From Steromphala cineraria (Eukaryota; Mollusca; Gastropoda; Trochida; Trochidae), in NCBI GenBank assembly GCA_916613615.1, contig OU744723.1:64116239-64180238 (forward strand): DNA of 64,000 nt, given 5' to 3'. A program made the position numbers and the translations under genes. Position 1 is the first letter of the stretch. The number at the start of each line of letters is the position of its first letter. This document shows positions 32,871 through 44,966 of the stretch, in pieces. The notes under the pieces are model-generated. The model saw nothing but the letters and a program-made list of their open reading frames with translations. It was not told the DNA's origin and made no database searches.

Positions 32871-33849
32871 TTAAGACAACACGTGTATTCCTATACTGTT
32901 AAGACAACACGTGTATTCCTATACTGTTAAGACAACACTTGTATACCTATACTGTTAAGACAACACTTGTATTCCTATACTATTAAGACAACACTTGTAT
33001 TCCTATACTGTTAAGACAACAACTGTATTCCTATACTGTTAAGACAACACGTGCATTCCTATACTGTTAAGACAACACGTGTATTCCTATACTGTTAAGA
33101 CAACACGTGTATTCCTATACTGTTTAGACAACACTTGTATTCCTATACTGTTAAGACAACACTTGTATTCCTATACTGTTAAGACAACACTTGTATTCCT
33201 ATACTGTTAAGACAACACTTGTATTCCTATACTGTTAAGACAACAACTGTATTCCTATACTGTTAAGACAACACTTGTATTCCTATACTGTTAAGACAAC
33301 AACTGTATTCCTATACTGTTAAGACAACACTTGTATTCCTATACTGTTAAGACAACACTTGTATTCCTATGCTGTTAATACAACACTTGTATTCCTATAC
33401 TGTTAAGACAACACTTGTATTCCTATACTGTTAAGACAACACTTGTATTCCTATAATGTTAAGACAACAACTGTATTCCTATACTGTTAAGACAACAACT
33501 GTATTCCTATACTGTTAAGACAACACTTGTATTCCTATAATGTTAAGACAACAACTGTATTCCTATACTGTTAAGACAACAACTGTATTCCTATACTGTT
33601 AAGACAACAACTGTATTCCTATACTGTTAAGACAACACTTGTATTCCTATACTGTTAAGACAACACTTGTATTCCTATACTGTTAAGACAACACTTGTAT
33701 TCCTATACTGTTAAGACAACACTTGTATTCCTATACTGTTAAGACAACACGTGTATTCCTATACTGTTAAGACAACACTTGTATTCCTATACTGTTAAGA
33801 CAACACTTGTATTCCTATACTGTTAAGACAACACGTGTATTCCTATACT
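32871..33849. repeat. 28-bp satellite, about 35 copies, unit B only
   Basis: The unit is ttaagacaacacttgtattc followed by ctatactg, with recurrent variants (cacgtg, caactg, ataatg). Units A and C hold one diverged copy at the same position (about 18616 and 48057). The variants recur in patches, which suggests amplification in multi-unit steps. Confidence 0.95.
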
Positions 33850-34475
33850 AACGGTTATAGCCTCGATGTCATTCTAAATGGAAATAGAGAACTTAGCCTA
33901 TCTGAAGATCGGAAAATACTTTCTTCATTTCACGATTTCATCAATAAACACAGCGTTTTAAAGCAGATATATAAAATTAACTAATTTTATTAGCTAATTG
34001 TCTCGTAATTCCGGTTGTCTACAAAAATATCTGCATCTTTACTAAAGATAAGGTAATGATCTTGCTTCGATGTTTATTAATGTTTGTCTTATTTGGTAAT
34101 CAACATCGTTGATTTCGCTTGTTCATGCGTGAGATTATCAAATAAAACGTTATATAAGAGCGGTGTTAACATAAGTTTATCAGCTTGTTCATCCATCCTA
34201 ATTTATTTTGCATGAATAGACATATGTTAAAATGAAATATATCATCTTGAAAACGCCAAACATAACTCATTACTCAAAGTGGTTATCCTTACCATAGTCG
34301 CAGGAGAAACTATCAAGTAGCTAGCATTTAACAAAATTAGTACATTTTTTACTTTCCTATCTCGCCATTTCCTCAAAAGGGATAGTTAGGTTACGCATTT
34401 TACGGTCAGCTATTGGACTGACATCCACTTAAACCGAGAGTATGACCTTAAGAAACATGTCTTGGAAATGATTTT
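33850..34475. other. Shared non-coding block (unit B)
   Basis: It matches 18.65-19.27 kb with small differences. No gene is recognised. Confidence 0.5.
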
Positions 34476-34567
34476 GTGAATGAGATCAAGTTCTATGGAT
34501 TTACAACTTCTTTTTTGCAAGAGTGCAATAAAGAAGTTGTAAATCCATAGAACCTGTTCTCATTCAC
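34476..34567. repeat. Fold-back element (unit B copy)
   Basis: Same hairpin as 19269-19360, with one arm mismatch (gaacctg for gaacttg). Confidence 0.85.
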
Positions 34568-35102
34568 CATACCAACTTCTAAATGCCTCTTAAAGAAATG
34601 ATTTTGTGTTACGTAAGTTGGCTACTGAAGACATGATATAACTGTATGTGGTATATAACCCTCCAGATTTGAACTAGTTTGCACTTGAGGTGGTGCATTT
34701 CTTTCGTTGGTGAGTGTAGTTGACACAGATGAAATTATTTGACTCTAAAATTACTCATCCTCCTACGCATAGCCTAAAATGTCAGTTTCCGAACCGGCAT
34801 TTTATGCCCTGCTGCAGAGGCTTTACTTTTCTGTGCTGCTATAGTGCTCCTACAGGCTTGAGAGCCAGCACAGAAAAGAAGGGTCAGCAGCAAGGCATAC
34901 AACTGACAGTTCAGAAACTGGCGTTTTAGACTTTGTGTAGGAAGATGAAAATTACTATGCAAAGTGTAAAAATTTCCCTCCCTGGAGTCAAGCCATTTTG
35001 AGTTATCAGCACCTCAGTTCGACCTTATCAGGGTGGTGTGAACACTGGGGAGTTGCCCCGGGCCCCACAATGGGCGCCAAATGTAACAAGTGATTTTGAG
35101 AC

Positions 35103-35165
35103 CACCAGGATTCGAACTCGGGACCTCCGGATTGAGAGTCCTACACTCTACCTGTTCGGCCAAAG
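35103..35165 (-). repeat. tRNA-like sequence, unit B
   Basis: Same A box, CTC-type anticodon loop and B box as 19896-19958. It lies within the plus-strand frame 35038-35394, which is conserved in all three units only because the DNA is. Confidence 0.5.
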
Positions 35166-35624
35166 GGATATCTTTCTAGCAAAAGCCAGTAGGAATGCTT
35201 ATATCTCACCCTATCACAGTAACATCTCTGATCTTTTCAAGACGCCGCCAGACACGATTGATGAGGCGGATATACACCTATTGGGCCACCTTCAAATGCT
35301 GGAAATATGTTTTCATCTTTTAATCCTGTTTGCTGTTACTTTGATAAAACTTTTATGCATGTTCTTTCTTGATGGTTGTTCATTATGGCAATGAAGTTTG
35401 TCTACATTTTATAAAAACTGTAGATGAAGAAACCAGAGGTTTTTTTCAACCTCTTAAAACGCAATTGTCCTTAACATTTCTGCTCATTATATTTCGTAAG
35501 ACATTTGAGGAAATATAATCATAAAAGGTTAAAGTTTTATTCTATAGCACTAACACGTCCTTTCCGTTCATATGCGACTTTCAGGACAACTAAAGTGTTG
35601 ACAATGTTGATTTATACATAGAGA

Positions 35625-35761
35625 TTATTAACCGAGGAAGTGTGTCATATGACTTTTACGAAACGAGTGTGAATTTTTGTATTACCCGAGCGAGAGCGAG
35701 GGTTATACACACATTTGCACGACTTTCGTAAAAGTCATATGACACACTTCCGAGAGTAATA
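35625..35761. repeat. Fold-back element with CTCG-type centre (unit B)
   Basis: Copy of 20417-20553, with the same downstream pair of TGACGTCA sites at about 35846-35890. Confidence 0.85.
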
Positions 35762-36188
35762 ATTTCTTTATTACCGATTCTATTCCATTTTGCCATCTTA
35801 GAAATATCAAAGAAACTTGTCGCTTCCCTTGTGACGGCCGGCTACCGTGACGTCACGAACAATGATGTTATGACGTCACAGGCGAAAATATACGTGAACT
35901 CGCGCTACAATAATCGTTTCTAGGCAAAAGTGATATGTGCACTAGTGCTCATATTGAAAATATGTCACCACTTATTTTCAACCATATGGGTAATAAAGAC
36001 CAATACAAGTCCCTAGTACTGCAGCAATTCGAGATCAATGCTATTCTGAAACTTAACAGCCTCTGTGTGCTCCTTTCAATTCTAACACTAAAAAGCTTTT
36101 TTTTTATTGGTTCCCAAGGGTTACACAGCATATAAAAAGTATATTATACATGAAATATTTCAAATTTTACAACAAACATAATAATTAA

Positions 36189-39100
36189 TATGAGCTGAAA
36201 AGGCTCTTTTTAAAGCCATATAATATCATTTCTTGAATATTGGGATTAGTGATTTCCATTTGCTGTTGAATGCAGTCGTTTCATTGTTTCTTTTGGAAAT
36301 ATATTTTTCAACAGAATATATTTCTTGTAGAATGTTTTGATAATTACTCAGTTTTAAATTGTTTATGTTACATAAATTTATATATTTTGTGGCAGAGAGA
36401 AGGATTTGATTCATCAAAATATTATTTATTTCAAGAAACCAAATCAAGTATTTCGAAATAATTATTTTGGATTGTAATTGCCTTTTTATCCAAATTTCAA
36501 GTTCATTCCAAAAAGTTTTGGTTACACTGCAATCCCAATATACATGACAAATACTCTCAGGAGCCTCCTTACAGAAAGCACACAGATCATTGTCAACAAG
36601 ATGCATCTTCAACAATTCTTTCTTGGTATATATAACTCTTTGCAAAAATCTATATTGAAAATCAAGGAGTTTTACATCTTTCAAGCCATGTCTGTATGAA
36701 TTGAAAATGTTATTCCAGTCCAAGTCATAGTCATTAAATATCACTTCCCACTTTTTACAAAGATCAAGTTTAACACTATTGGAAATAAACTTTTCATAAA
36801 AAAATATTGATCCTTTTGTATACTTCAAAATATTTCTTTGGTAAATACTGAAATACAAATTATATGTAGGAATTAATTTGGTGCTTTTGATTAAAGATTT
36901 TAAACAGTTGGGCAAGATATGAAGTAAATAGTTTTAATCTAAAACTGTACCTCTAATCTTATATTTCAACTGTAATTTATCAAAGGGCATAAAACCATTT
37001 TCATCGCATAAGTCCTTTACTGTCATAAGGCCCACTTTGGCCCAATTTCTGATAATAAATAGGGATTTTTATTATTACGGTTTAGCCATAGAGAGGAGAG
37101 AAGATAACTTGAAAGCTTCAATAAATGTTTGGACATCTACCATACCCAATCCTCCTTCAGTCTTTAATCTTTTCAAAGTGCTTCTTTTAATCTTATCATT
37201 TTTATCTTTCCATATGAATTTGAAAAAGATTTGTTCAAGAGATTTGATAAAGTCATATGGAGGGCTGGGCAAAGAGCTGAAAATATGCACTAATTTAGAA
37301 AGGGCTAATGTTTTAATTTTCCCAATCAATGTTAAGCTTCTTTTTCTCCATATTGACAATAATCTGTTTATTTCTTCAAGCTTTTTCCTTGTATTGATCA
37401 CCCATAAGTCATTTAGATTTGGAGTAAATTTTATTCCTAATACTTCAAACTCTTCTTTGAGCCAATCCAGATCGCTTTAGTCTTGTCAATATTAATTTTC
37501 AAACCTGACATTTTATAGAAAGCATTTATAGTTTCAATAGCTGCATATAGACTATCTTCAGAACCATCTAAAAATAATTGTGTATCATCAGCGTATTGAC
37601 CTTATTTATATTCCATATCATCAATTACAATACCTTTAATTTTTTCATTATTTCTTATCATACATCCTAAGATTTCAGCCACAAAGAGGAAAAGATATGG
37701 TGACAATCGATCGCCCTGTCTGCAGCCCCTTTCATTATCAAAGAATTCTGATAAATAACTATTTTGTATCACACAAGAGGTTGTATGATAAGTTAATACA
37801 TTAATCCACTGTATTATTTGAGGACAAAACCAATTTTTTTAAGGACAACATTAATGGAATCTTTGAAACTGTATCAAAGGCCTTTTCAAAGCAATTAAAA
37901 TAAGTAAACCTGGAATATTTCTTGCTTTTTTGATTCAAACATGAGGTCATATAGCAGTCTGGTGTTTTGACTAATAGTTCTACCTGGGATAAAACCTGTC
38001 TGATTGTCATGAATAAGAGTATCCAAAGTGTTTTTTAAACGTTTGTTATACAAGAACTTATCATTTTATAAATGGAATTCAATAAAGTAATTGGTCTCCA
38101 ATTTTTTAACTACGTTCTGTTTTTATTTGATTTTGGTATACAAGTTATGACCCCCCTTTTCATAGTAAGAGATTATTCATTTTTGGTGAAAGCCTCTTTT
38201 ACAAATCTAAATATCCATTCTTTAAGGTCATTCAAAAACAAATTGAAGAAGTCAATTGGGAATCCATCAATTCCTGGACTTTTATTGTTTTTCATATTTC
38301 TCGCTGCAAAGGTTATTTCTTCCATAGTAATAATTATCTTGTTCCAGTTCTTCCCTTAATTCATGATTCAATAAAGGTGTTTCAACATTATCTAAATTAA
38401 CTTCATCAAGATCATTATTTATAGAATAAAAGAATTTCAACTGTTTTAGAATATAATTGCCATCAGTTATTTCCTAATTTTTTTCAGTGACTATCTTATT
38501 TATAGATTTGCTGACATAATTTCTGTTTTCCAGATTACAAAAATATTTTGATGGTTTTTCTCCTTCTTCATACCACCTAATTCTGTTTCTGATCTGGATG
38601 CCTTTTAATTCCTCTTCATTGATTTGCTCAAGTTCCATTTTATATTTTGACAGTTCAGATAAAGTAGATTCATTCATATTTTGGAAATCTTTTATTATAT
38701 CATCCTCACAATTTTTTATTTTTTTCCCAGTTCTGTGTTTTTGTTATTTTTATCTTTTTTCAAAAAAGTTGCATAAGAAATAGTTTTGCCTCTGACTTTC
38801 ATTAGGAAAGTTTCCAAAAAAAGACTATCACTGATCTTAAGTTCAACCATGTCCTTCTGTAAAACATTTTCAGGAATACGGGTTACTGAGCATTTTTCAA
38901 TTGTTTCTTTCAAAATTTCCTTCACCAAGTTATTATATTCAGGATGAAGTAATAAGGAAGTGTTAAATTTCCAATAACCCTTTCCTCTTTTTTGGTTAAT
39001 AGAATTTGATAGAATTAATGATATGGCTGAATGGTCAGTCTTATAACCAGGTACAATATTGGAATCCAAAGTTATATCAAATATATCTTGAGAGATAAGG

Positions 39101-39215
39101 AAAAAATTTAATCTAGCTTGGTTCCTTGGATTCTTTTTCCACCATGTATATTTTCTAGTACGTGTGTTAAGTTCCCTCCATACATCGAGAAGATCATAGT
39201 TTTCTAATTTTTCTT
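36189..39215 (-). mobile_element. 5'-truncated, dead L1/Tx1-like LINE, copy B
   Basis: Same truncation point, same RLN substitution and same TAA before YADD (TAA at 37602-37604, YADD at 37584-37595) as copies A and C. The C-terminal 229-residue frame (36226-36915) is open here. Copy-specific changes include an 8-base loss near 37318, and loss of the segment encoding part of the post-YADD region near 37458. Confidence 0.85.
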
Positions 39216-40537
39216 AAGCAATTATCGAACTAATTACTTTAAAGGAATGAGCCAGTAATTCAATTTCACTTATTCATTTTAAACATTGAAAAATATGTTG
39301 TGTAAACAACGATGTAACATATTATATGAAGTTATCATGTACGTGTACTGCGCTGATTATGGATCTGAGGCATTCGTACTAAAATAAAAACTTGACTTGA
39401 CTTTGATTCAAACTTGTCGATTGTAAAGAGGAAATGAGTGAGTCAGTCAGATAGTACTCGGTTTTACAAAACTACTAATACTAGCAGCCGTGATATAAGT
39501 GAAAATATACTCTTAAACAGGGACCTCAAATCAACTCGCCTCAATACAGCTCACTTCAGATGATAATAATAATACTAATAAATGTCCATTTGTAAGGCGC
39601 TTTTCCAGACTGTATAGTTTGCTCAAAGCGCAGAGAAGTGTTAATAGTTCATTCGAAAGCTGTGCGGAAAAGTCTTTAACATGTTCCTGAAGGAAGGATG
39701 AGAATGAGAAAATGTGGGATAACATATTTTTAAAGCTCCACTATCATACTTGTATGAGGTTTGGAATGAAATGTAGCAATTGAGAATATAAATACATCAC
39801 TCGTTAGAAAATCTTTTGTCGAGATTTACAATTTTTTACCAACAATAACATACTTATTTCGACTCCAAAAACACAGTACACCCTATTAAATGAGCATAGC
39901 ATTTAACGAACACGCTTTTTGTTGACGTAATTATATGCTTATAGGATTTACACTGTCTCTCAACTACGGCAACAACAAATACCTGATTTGGAGAAAAATA
40001 AAATAAAATCTTGTCGTGGGCGACAAAGCCAGTTTTCAAGCATAAAGTTAGAAACCGGAAGTTGTGAAATGGCCACAATTGATTCGCCTTTATGTCGGCT
40101 GCCGTTTTGATCATTTTGGTAAATTTTCTCCCATTTAATGAATTTTGGTCCTATTTTTGATAGGTTGGTCGCAAAATTTTGCAAAAAAAACCCACAATGA
40201 AAACAGTTAAATTACTAAAAAAACATTATTCTAAAAATGGATTTGTAAGGGAACGTATCTTTTCATTTTAGTAAAATTTCATCTCCAACTGTATTCCTCT
40301 CTCCGACATCCAGTAGTCCCTGGAGATCGAACTTTAATTACCACACTCCTCTGAGTCTATAAGTCAGTCTTCTACACAGATTCTTCCAGATCAAAGCTAT
40401 TTCAGTAATCAGCTTTGAGAGTTATGGTCTGGCTTACATGACAGATATGTTAATTACTATCTTGCCAGGTCGTGTTACCCAGCAAGGCTTGAGAGAGAGA
40501 TGAATGACTGTGTCAAAGACCACTCGTATATGTATAT
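39216..40537. other. Shared non-coding block (unit B)
   Basis: It matches 24.07-25.68 kb (except the insertions) and 52.85-54.17 kb. The offset to unit C is a constant 13,635 bases over this block and beyond. No gene is recognised. Confidence 0.5.
39564..39701. mobile_element. 138-bp short insertion (SINE-like), unit B
   Basis: Relative to unit A, 138 extra bases are flanked by GATGA (39559-39563 and 39697-39701, the second counted in the insertion). It begins with a TAATAATAATA run followed by taaggcgcttttccag and gctcaaagcgcagag, a sequence type seen at SINE or MITE ends in marine invertebrates. Also in unit C at 53199-53336. Confidence 0.65.
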
Positions 40538-40800
40538 TTATATACCTCAAGGCCCATTTAACACTATTTGAAGCGAGTTTTTGTTCGGGAGAACATGCGT
40601 CGGAATGGAATTGAGAGGGTCTTAGACTGTATAACACCCCGCCGGGAGGGCCTTGCACTGTATAAGACCCTGCTGGGAGGGCCTTATACGAAATAATAAC
40701 ATCCAAGGAGGTTATTATTTATTATGAGGCCCTCCATTTCGCACCTTATAATTTCAAAGACCGGTAAGGTAATCGATCTCAAAAAATTTCAGAAGTGAAA

Positions 40801-40865
40801 CCACGGGATTCGAACCCACAACCCTTCGCTCTGTAGCCCAGGACTTATACCATTAGACCACAAAG
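40801..40865 (-). repeat. tRNA-like module 1 of the composite insertion (unit B)
   Basis: Minus strand: A-box-like GTGGTCTAATGGTATAAG and B box GGGTTCGAATCCC. The anticodon arm is weak and the acceptor stem unpaired. Copy at 54436-54500. Confidence 0.5.
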
Positions 40866-41067
40866 GATTGGTGAATATGAAGGAATTGTTTTGTGAGGTC
40901 TTTGCTGCTCTCCTAGAACTTGATGATATTAAATTGCGCTCTACTGTACACTTTATACGTCAGAGATGTGGTGTATCTCTGTAACAAAAATTAATAAAGC
41001 CCTTAATATGCTTATGCTATAGCGTTCTGGCAAAATGTCCAAGATAAAACATTTCGTGGCAGAAAAT

Positions 41068-41130
41068 GGGGGATTCGAACACAGAGACACTCACTTCGTA
41101 GTCCAAGATTATACCACTAGACCACAAAGG
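41068..41130 (-). repeat. tRNA-like module 2 of the composite insertion (unit B)
   Basis: Minus strand: A box TGGTCTAGTGGTA and B box GTGTTCGAATCC. Followed by the same cctttgtgg/ccaatcc edge as module 1. Copy at 54703-54765. Confidence 0.5.
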
Positions 41131-41326
41131 ATTGGTAAGTGTGAATGGATTGACTGTTGATATCTATTCTGCTCTCCTCAAACTTTAAAAGTTTATTTTC
41201 ACTGTTCACCTTAAATGTTAGAAATGTGATTTTATTTTCGATATATGAAATTTGCAACAACCTCATCCTCTAGCTATAGCGTTCAAGAAAAATTTCTAAA
41301 TGTAAAATGTAAAAAAGTTGAACATT

Positions 41327-41391
41327 AGGGATTCGAACCCTCAACCTTTCAAGCTGTAGTCCAAGACTGTACCACTAGGCCACAGGGGATT
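41327..41391 (-). repeat. tRNA-like module 3 of the composite insertion (unit B)
   Basis: Minus strand: A box TGGCCTAGTGGTA and B box GGGTTCGAATCCC, the best match of the three to a pol III internal promoter. Copy at 54962-55026, with one A-box change. Confidence 0.5.
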
Positions 41392-41470
41392 GGTTAGTAA
41401 AAGGTTATTGACTATTGAAGTCTATTTTCGCTTTTAAGTTAAATAAGTGATAATTTCGGTATATAAGATA

Positions 41471-41611
41471 GATAACACACACATCCTCTGGTGTTATAGC
41501 AAACAGAGGCCTTTGCCTACGGGACGACCCTCGTGCGCTGACGCGCACTCGGGTCGCCCCTTTGGGCAAAGGCCTCTGTTTGCTATAACACCCTCGTATG
41601 CGTGTGTTATC
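41471..41611. repeat. Terminal hairpin of the composite insertion (unit B)
   Basis: Near-perfect arms of 47 bases (41471-41517 and 41565-41611; gttatagcaaacagaggcct and complement) around a GC-rich centre (cgtgcgctgacgcgcac). Copy at 55106-55245. Confidence 0.9.
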
Positions 41612-41628
41612 CATAACTTATAAACCTC

Positions 41629-42549
41629 CAGTGACGTCACTCTATTGTTCTATTAGGTTCTTCTTTTACCGGATAAACCTCTTTGCCGGGCATTCTCCAA
41701 GAATGCCCAGGGCTTTCTCTAGGAAAGCCCCGGGCTTACGGTAGAATTTATCGGAAATTTATTTTGATAGGGATTATACACGTTTTGAAATACTTTGTTT
41801 CAAAGTCCTTCATCGAATAAATACCATCACAAAATATCACAATTTTGACAAATATCAAATATAATGTTCGAATGCCTGGTTTCGAACTCTGCACCACTCG
41901 CTTACTAAACTGGCGCCTTTGACAACTCGGCTATAAAGGCCCACGAGAACACTGATGTATCCACAGTGACAATCATGTGAACTTCACGAGGCAGATAGCG
42001 CATGCATTTCACGTTCACGGCTAGGGTAGCGAGCGCAAAGCACGTGCAGGGCGCGGATGTGCTCTCCGTATGCTCATGGTGATTCCCTACCAGTAAAAAT
42101 CAATGAATCCATTTTTATACTTATTATTGAAATAATTTTGTTACTACGGTTTATCTCGGTTCATAAGTTAGATCTAAACCTCGCCCTCAGTGTTGTTTGA
42201 TAATGTAAGCCCTCAGCCTCGGGGAATTTGGGCGGGCCTGTCGGCCCTTCCCAATTTACCTCTGCCGCGGGCTTACATTATCAACAACACCTCTGGCTCG
42301 GTTTAGATCCTACACGTATGGTTTGCAAAGTTAGACACAAGCATTTTCTCTTTCCTTACTAAGATAATGTACCATGAGTTTGTAGGATAAGTATCTTAAT
42401 CTTGTTTAAGTTAAACCTCTCATAAGGTCAAACTGTATTTCCTTCTCTTTAAGTTACTGAGAATTACCCATCTCCTCTGAGACTATAAGTCAATGTTCTA
42501 CAGCAGATTCTTCCAGATCGCAGATGAGATTGAAGAGTTATGGTCTTAC
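41629..42549. other. Shared non-coding block (unit B), with tRNA-Thr-like relic and fold-back
   Basis: Contains the Thr-like relic at 41875-41943 (anticodon position AGT) and the fold-back at 42171-42309 described for unit A. A TGACGTCAC site follows the insertion. No gene is recognised. Confidence 0.55.
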
Positions 42550-44220
42550 CCAGTTTTACAGAGTTCAAGATGGCTGCCACACCCTGCTGCCGTTGATAAG
42601 TCACAAGAAATGAATTTATTCAGTTGGTTAGCACTTTGTGACAGTGCCAACATTTGACAATTATATTATAATCATAATTTCAAAACTGACTCTATCAAAG
42701 TAAAATAAGTTCAAAGGACATCAAAGCATGGGGGCCCATGTAGTGAACATCTTCCGTGCCTAATTTGGACATACCCTGACATCCTTTGTGCAAACTGATT
42801 GTAATTTGACCCTTAGTGTCCATCATTGCAAAATTCGTACATATTCCTTAAATGGCAGACAGGATCGGAGTCCCTCAGGACAACAAACAAAATTCAAAAG
42901 GAGATGAAACCCAAAAAGACACATCTACACATAATGATTGATCCACAGTTTCCTTTATTTGACTCAACCATATATATAAATGATGGTCAAGGAACGAATA
43001 CTAAGATACGTTTTGAAGGAATCCACAAACAAATGATTGATAAAAAAAAACAGTTTTGTTGAACTGAGTCTACAGTTTTTGTGTTTGCTTCGAATGAAAT
43101 TCTACCGACGAACGGACAAAGGCAATTTCAATATCCCCTATCAACTTCGAGGGATAAACAAGAAGCTTGATTCTAGTGATCAGGTTATCAAGTATGGTAG
43201 TAACAACACCACCTTCGCAAATACTCGCTGTTTAGTCTAAGGATACTGGAACCAAACTGGCCCAACAACCATGGCAATGCAGCTTTCCAAGACATCAGTA
43301 ATACAGTTATTTCCCCTGTTCTAGCAGCGTAGGTAACTTTGATCTTGTTGTCCGTTTCAACCATTCATAAAATATATTGATCATTATCGATATCAGGACT
43401 GTTTTCTCCGGAACAGCCCTGATAACAAATGCAAGGACACTTATGAAATTGTCTTCTAAACGACACCAAATAAGATATATCACAGAAAAATACATCAGGT
43501 TTTGTCAGTACTACATGTATTCGAATATGCTCATGAAAAATTAAAATCAATTATGAAATAATGTATGATACTCTGGGCAAACTTATGTTTGAATGAACAT
43601 ACTTGGTTTGAGGAAATTGCACTTATAATTGGAATACAACCATCATATAAACATGGATCGACTGTTGAAACAAATTATCGTAAACAATTAAAAGTGAAAA
43701 GAAAACTACAATTAATAGAACATCATTTAATTTTATTCATATCCAAAAAATATTTTTACAAGAACATTTAAACAAATACCAAGAATGTTATGGTTACCTA
43801 AATGTTGGAAATATGAACGATTGTAATGTTTAGAGAATCAGCCATTGTAATTTCAATGTCATAATAAAGCACAAATAAAGACTCCTGAATAAGTCTACTA
43901 ACTTTATTCATACATTTTCAAGAGACCCAAAAAGATTGTGCAAATAAACATATCCTAACACCAAAGTCTCGCATAATGCAATTCCTAATAAATAAAAGTT
44001 GTTAGCATCGTTATCAATTTGTATCAGGAAATGCATGGACAGTTTGTCACAATTTGAGGCCTGTCCGAAAAGTTCCCATTATAAAATTGATAACAATGTT
44101 AATACCTGACTTACATATCTTTGAGCAAGTGAAAACTATGCAAATAATTAAAGGTGTTAGGATATGCTTATTTTGTACAACCTTACCAGAGTAAGAACAA
44201 ACAAAGTTACGCGCACCTGG
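42550..44220. other. Block preceding and flanking the unit C type I gene end
   Basis: 42550-43310 matches 26.74-27.48 and 56.18-56.95 kb. 43310-44220 is the downstream flank, otherwise seen only at 13.74-15.22 kb. Broken plus-strand frames at 42826-43240 show that the repeat is not under coding constraint. The 68-residue frame at 43565-43771 is interrupted in the 14.3 kb paralogue and is not called. Confidence 0.5.
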
Positions 44221-44371
44221 TTAACTAATAGTACGCAATAGAACTGGTCTGGTTGAAGTTCTGGATTGCTGATACTCACTATTGAGGTTGAGAGGACCTT
44301 CTGTGTCAAAACAAGAATTTACAAGAGATACAACGTTATACGATAGGGATGCAGCTGAAGCTGACACTTCT

Positions 44372-44966
44372 TCAGAGAAATGTAGTAAGGATTCTTGATT
44401 CGATCCTTTGAGATGGACAGTTGATAGAAAATATCTTCCTACCAAAACTGCCGTTCTTTCTAATCTCCCAAACTTCAACTCTGTTTGATAATGCGATTGA
44501 GTACAGCAGAAAACCTGGAGTAATTTTCATTGTCCTGTGTCTATCAACTTTACTGACTATTTGAGGTTTACCGAATTGCCCTGCAAACATTTTCACAACT
44601 TTGATAATATATTTGTCATATGCATACCCCTCAGTATATAATATCATTCCAGAGTTAGACTGTTCAAGGACGGCCAATGCAACATTTGCGTAAAGCCTTC
44701 GAGAATAGATGTTCTTTTTCATATACATGTCCTTGCACTTGATCAAATATTCAGCTACATATTCCTCTACCCAGCATGCAGTATTTCCGTGGATTACAAG
44801 AGTTCTAGATTTAGCCCTTCTCATGTATAACCAGATTTCACTGTTATTCGTGTGCTTAGGATCATGGCTCCAAATGTATTCGCCATCATGAATGTTGTAA
44901 AACAGTTTACCGTTGTAAATATTCAAATTAGCAGCATACTTGTGATTTGAAGTTTTTTCCCTTTTC
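44372..44966 (-). pseudogene. Type I gene, C-terminal half only
   Basis: About 195 residues corresponding to the second half of the propeller-like region, ending ILTTFL as in the intact type I copies. At 44966 type I homology stops (within the segment encoding KREKTSNHKYAANLNIYN) and the DNA joins sequence equivalent to 30606 of unit B. Signal peptide and PAN core are gone, so it cannot make the secreted protein. The retained part is intact in frame, which suggests the deletion is recent. Confidence 0.85.

Larger units (their letters stand above)
40549..41617. mobile_element. 1.07-kb composite insertion with three tRNA-like modules, unit B
   Basis: Unit A has the uninterrupted site tttataaacctccag. 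Here 1,069 bases sit between TTATATACCTC (40538-40548) and TTATAAACCTC (41618-41628), a likely 11-bp target duplication with one mismatch. Contents in order: a GGGAGGGCCTT-containing inverted region (40610-40740), three tRNA-like modules about 265 bp apart on the minus strand, and a terminal hairpin at 41471-41611. Non-coding. The unit C copy is 54184-55251. Confidence 0.75.
27600..44220. repeat. Tandem segmental duplication, unit B
   Basis: The unit contains a type I pseudogene, an intact type II gene, the 28-bp satellite, LINE copy B and the 1.07-kb and 138-bp insertions. It lacks the TTAA MITE that A and C carry. Limits approximate. Confidence 0.8.

Noticed and set aside
32871..33849. 28-bp array considered as a CRISPR-like array
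   Set aside because: Units are directly adjacent with no variable spacers, and the genome is clearly animal; it is a satellite.
40801..41391. Functional tRNA genes in the composite insertion
   Set aside because: A and B boxes are present, but acceptor stems do not pair and anticodon stems are weak, so they are annotated as tRNA-like repeats only.
43565..43771. 68-residue plus-strand frame (NLCLNEHTWFEEIALIIGIQ…)
   Set aside because: The paralogous region at 14.28-14.47 kb breaks the frame, and no family is recognised; possibly an ancient transposon relic but not supportable.
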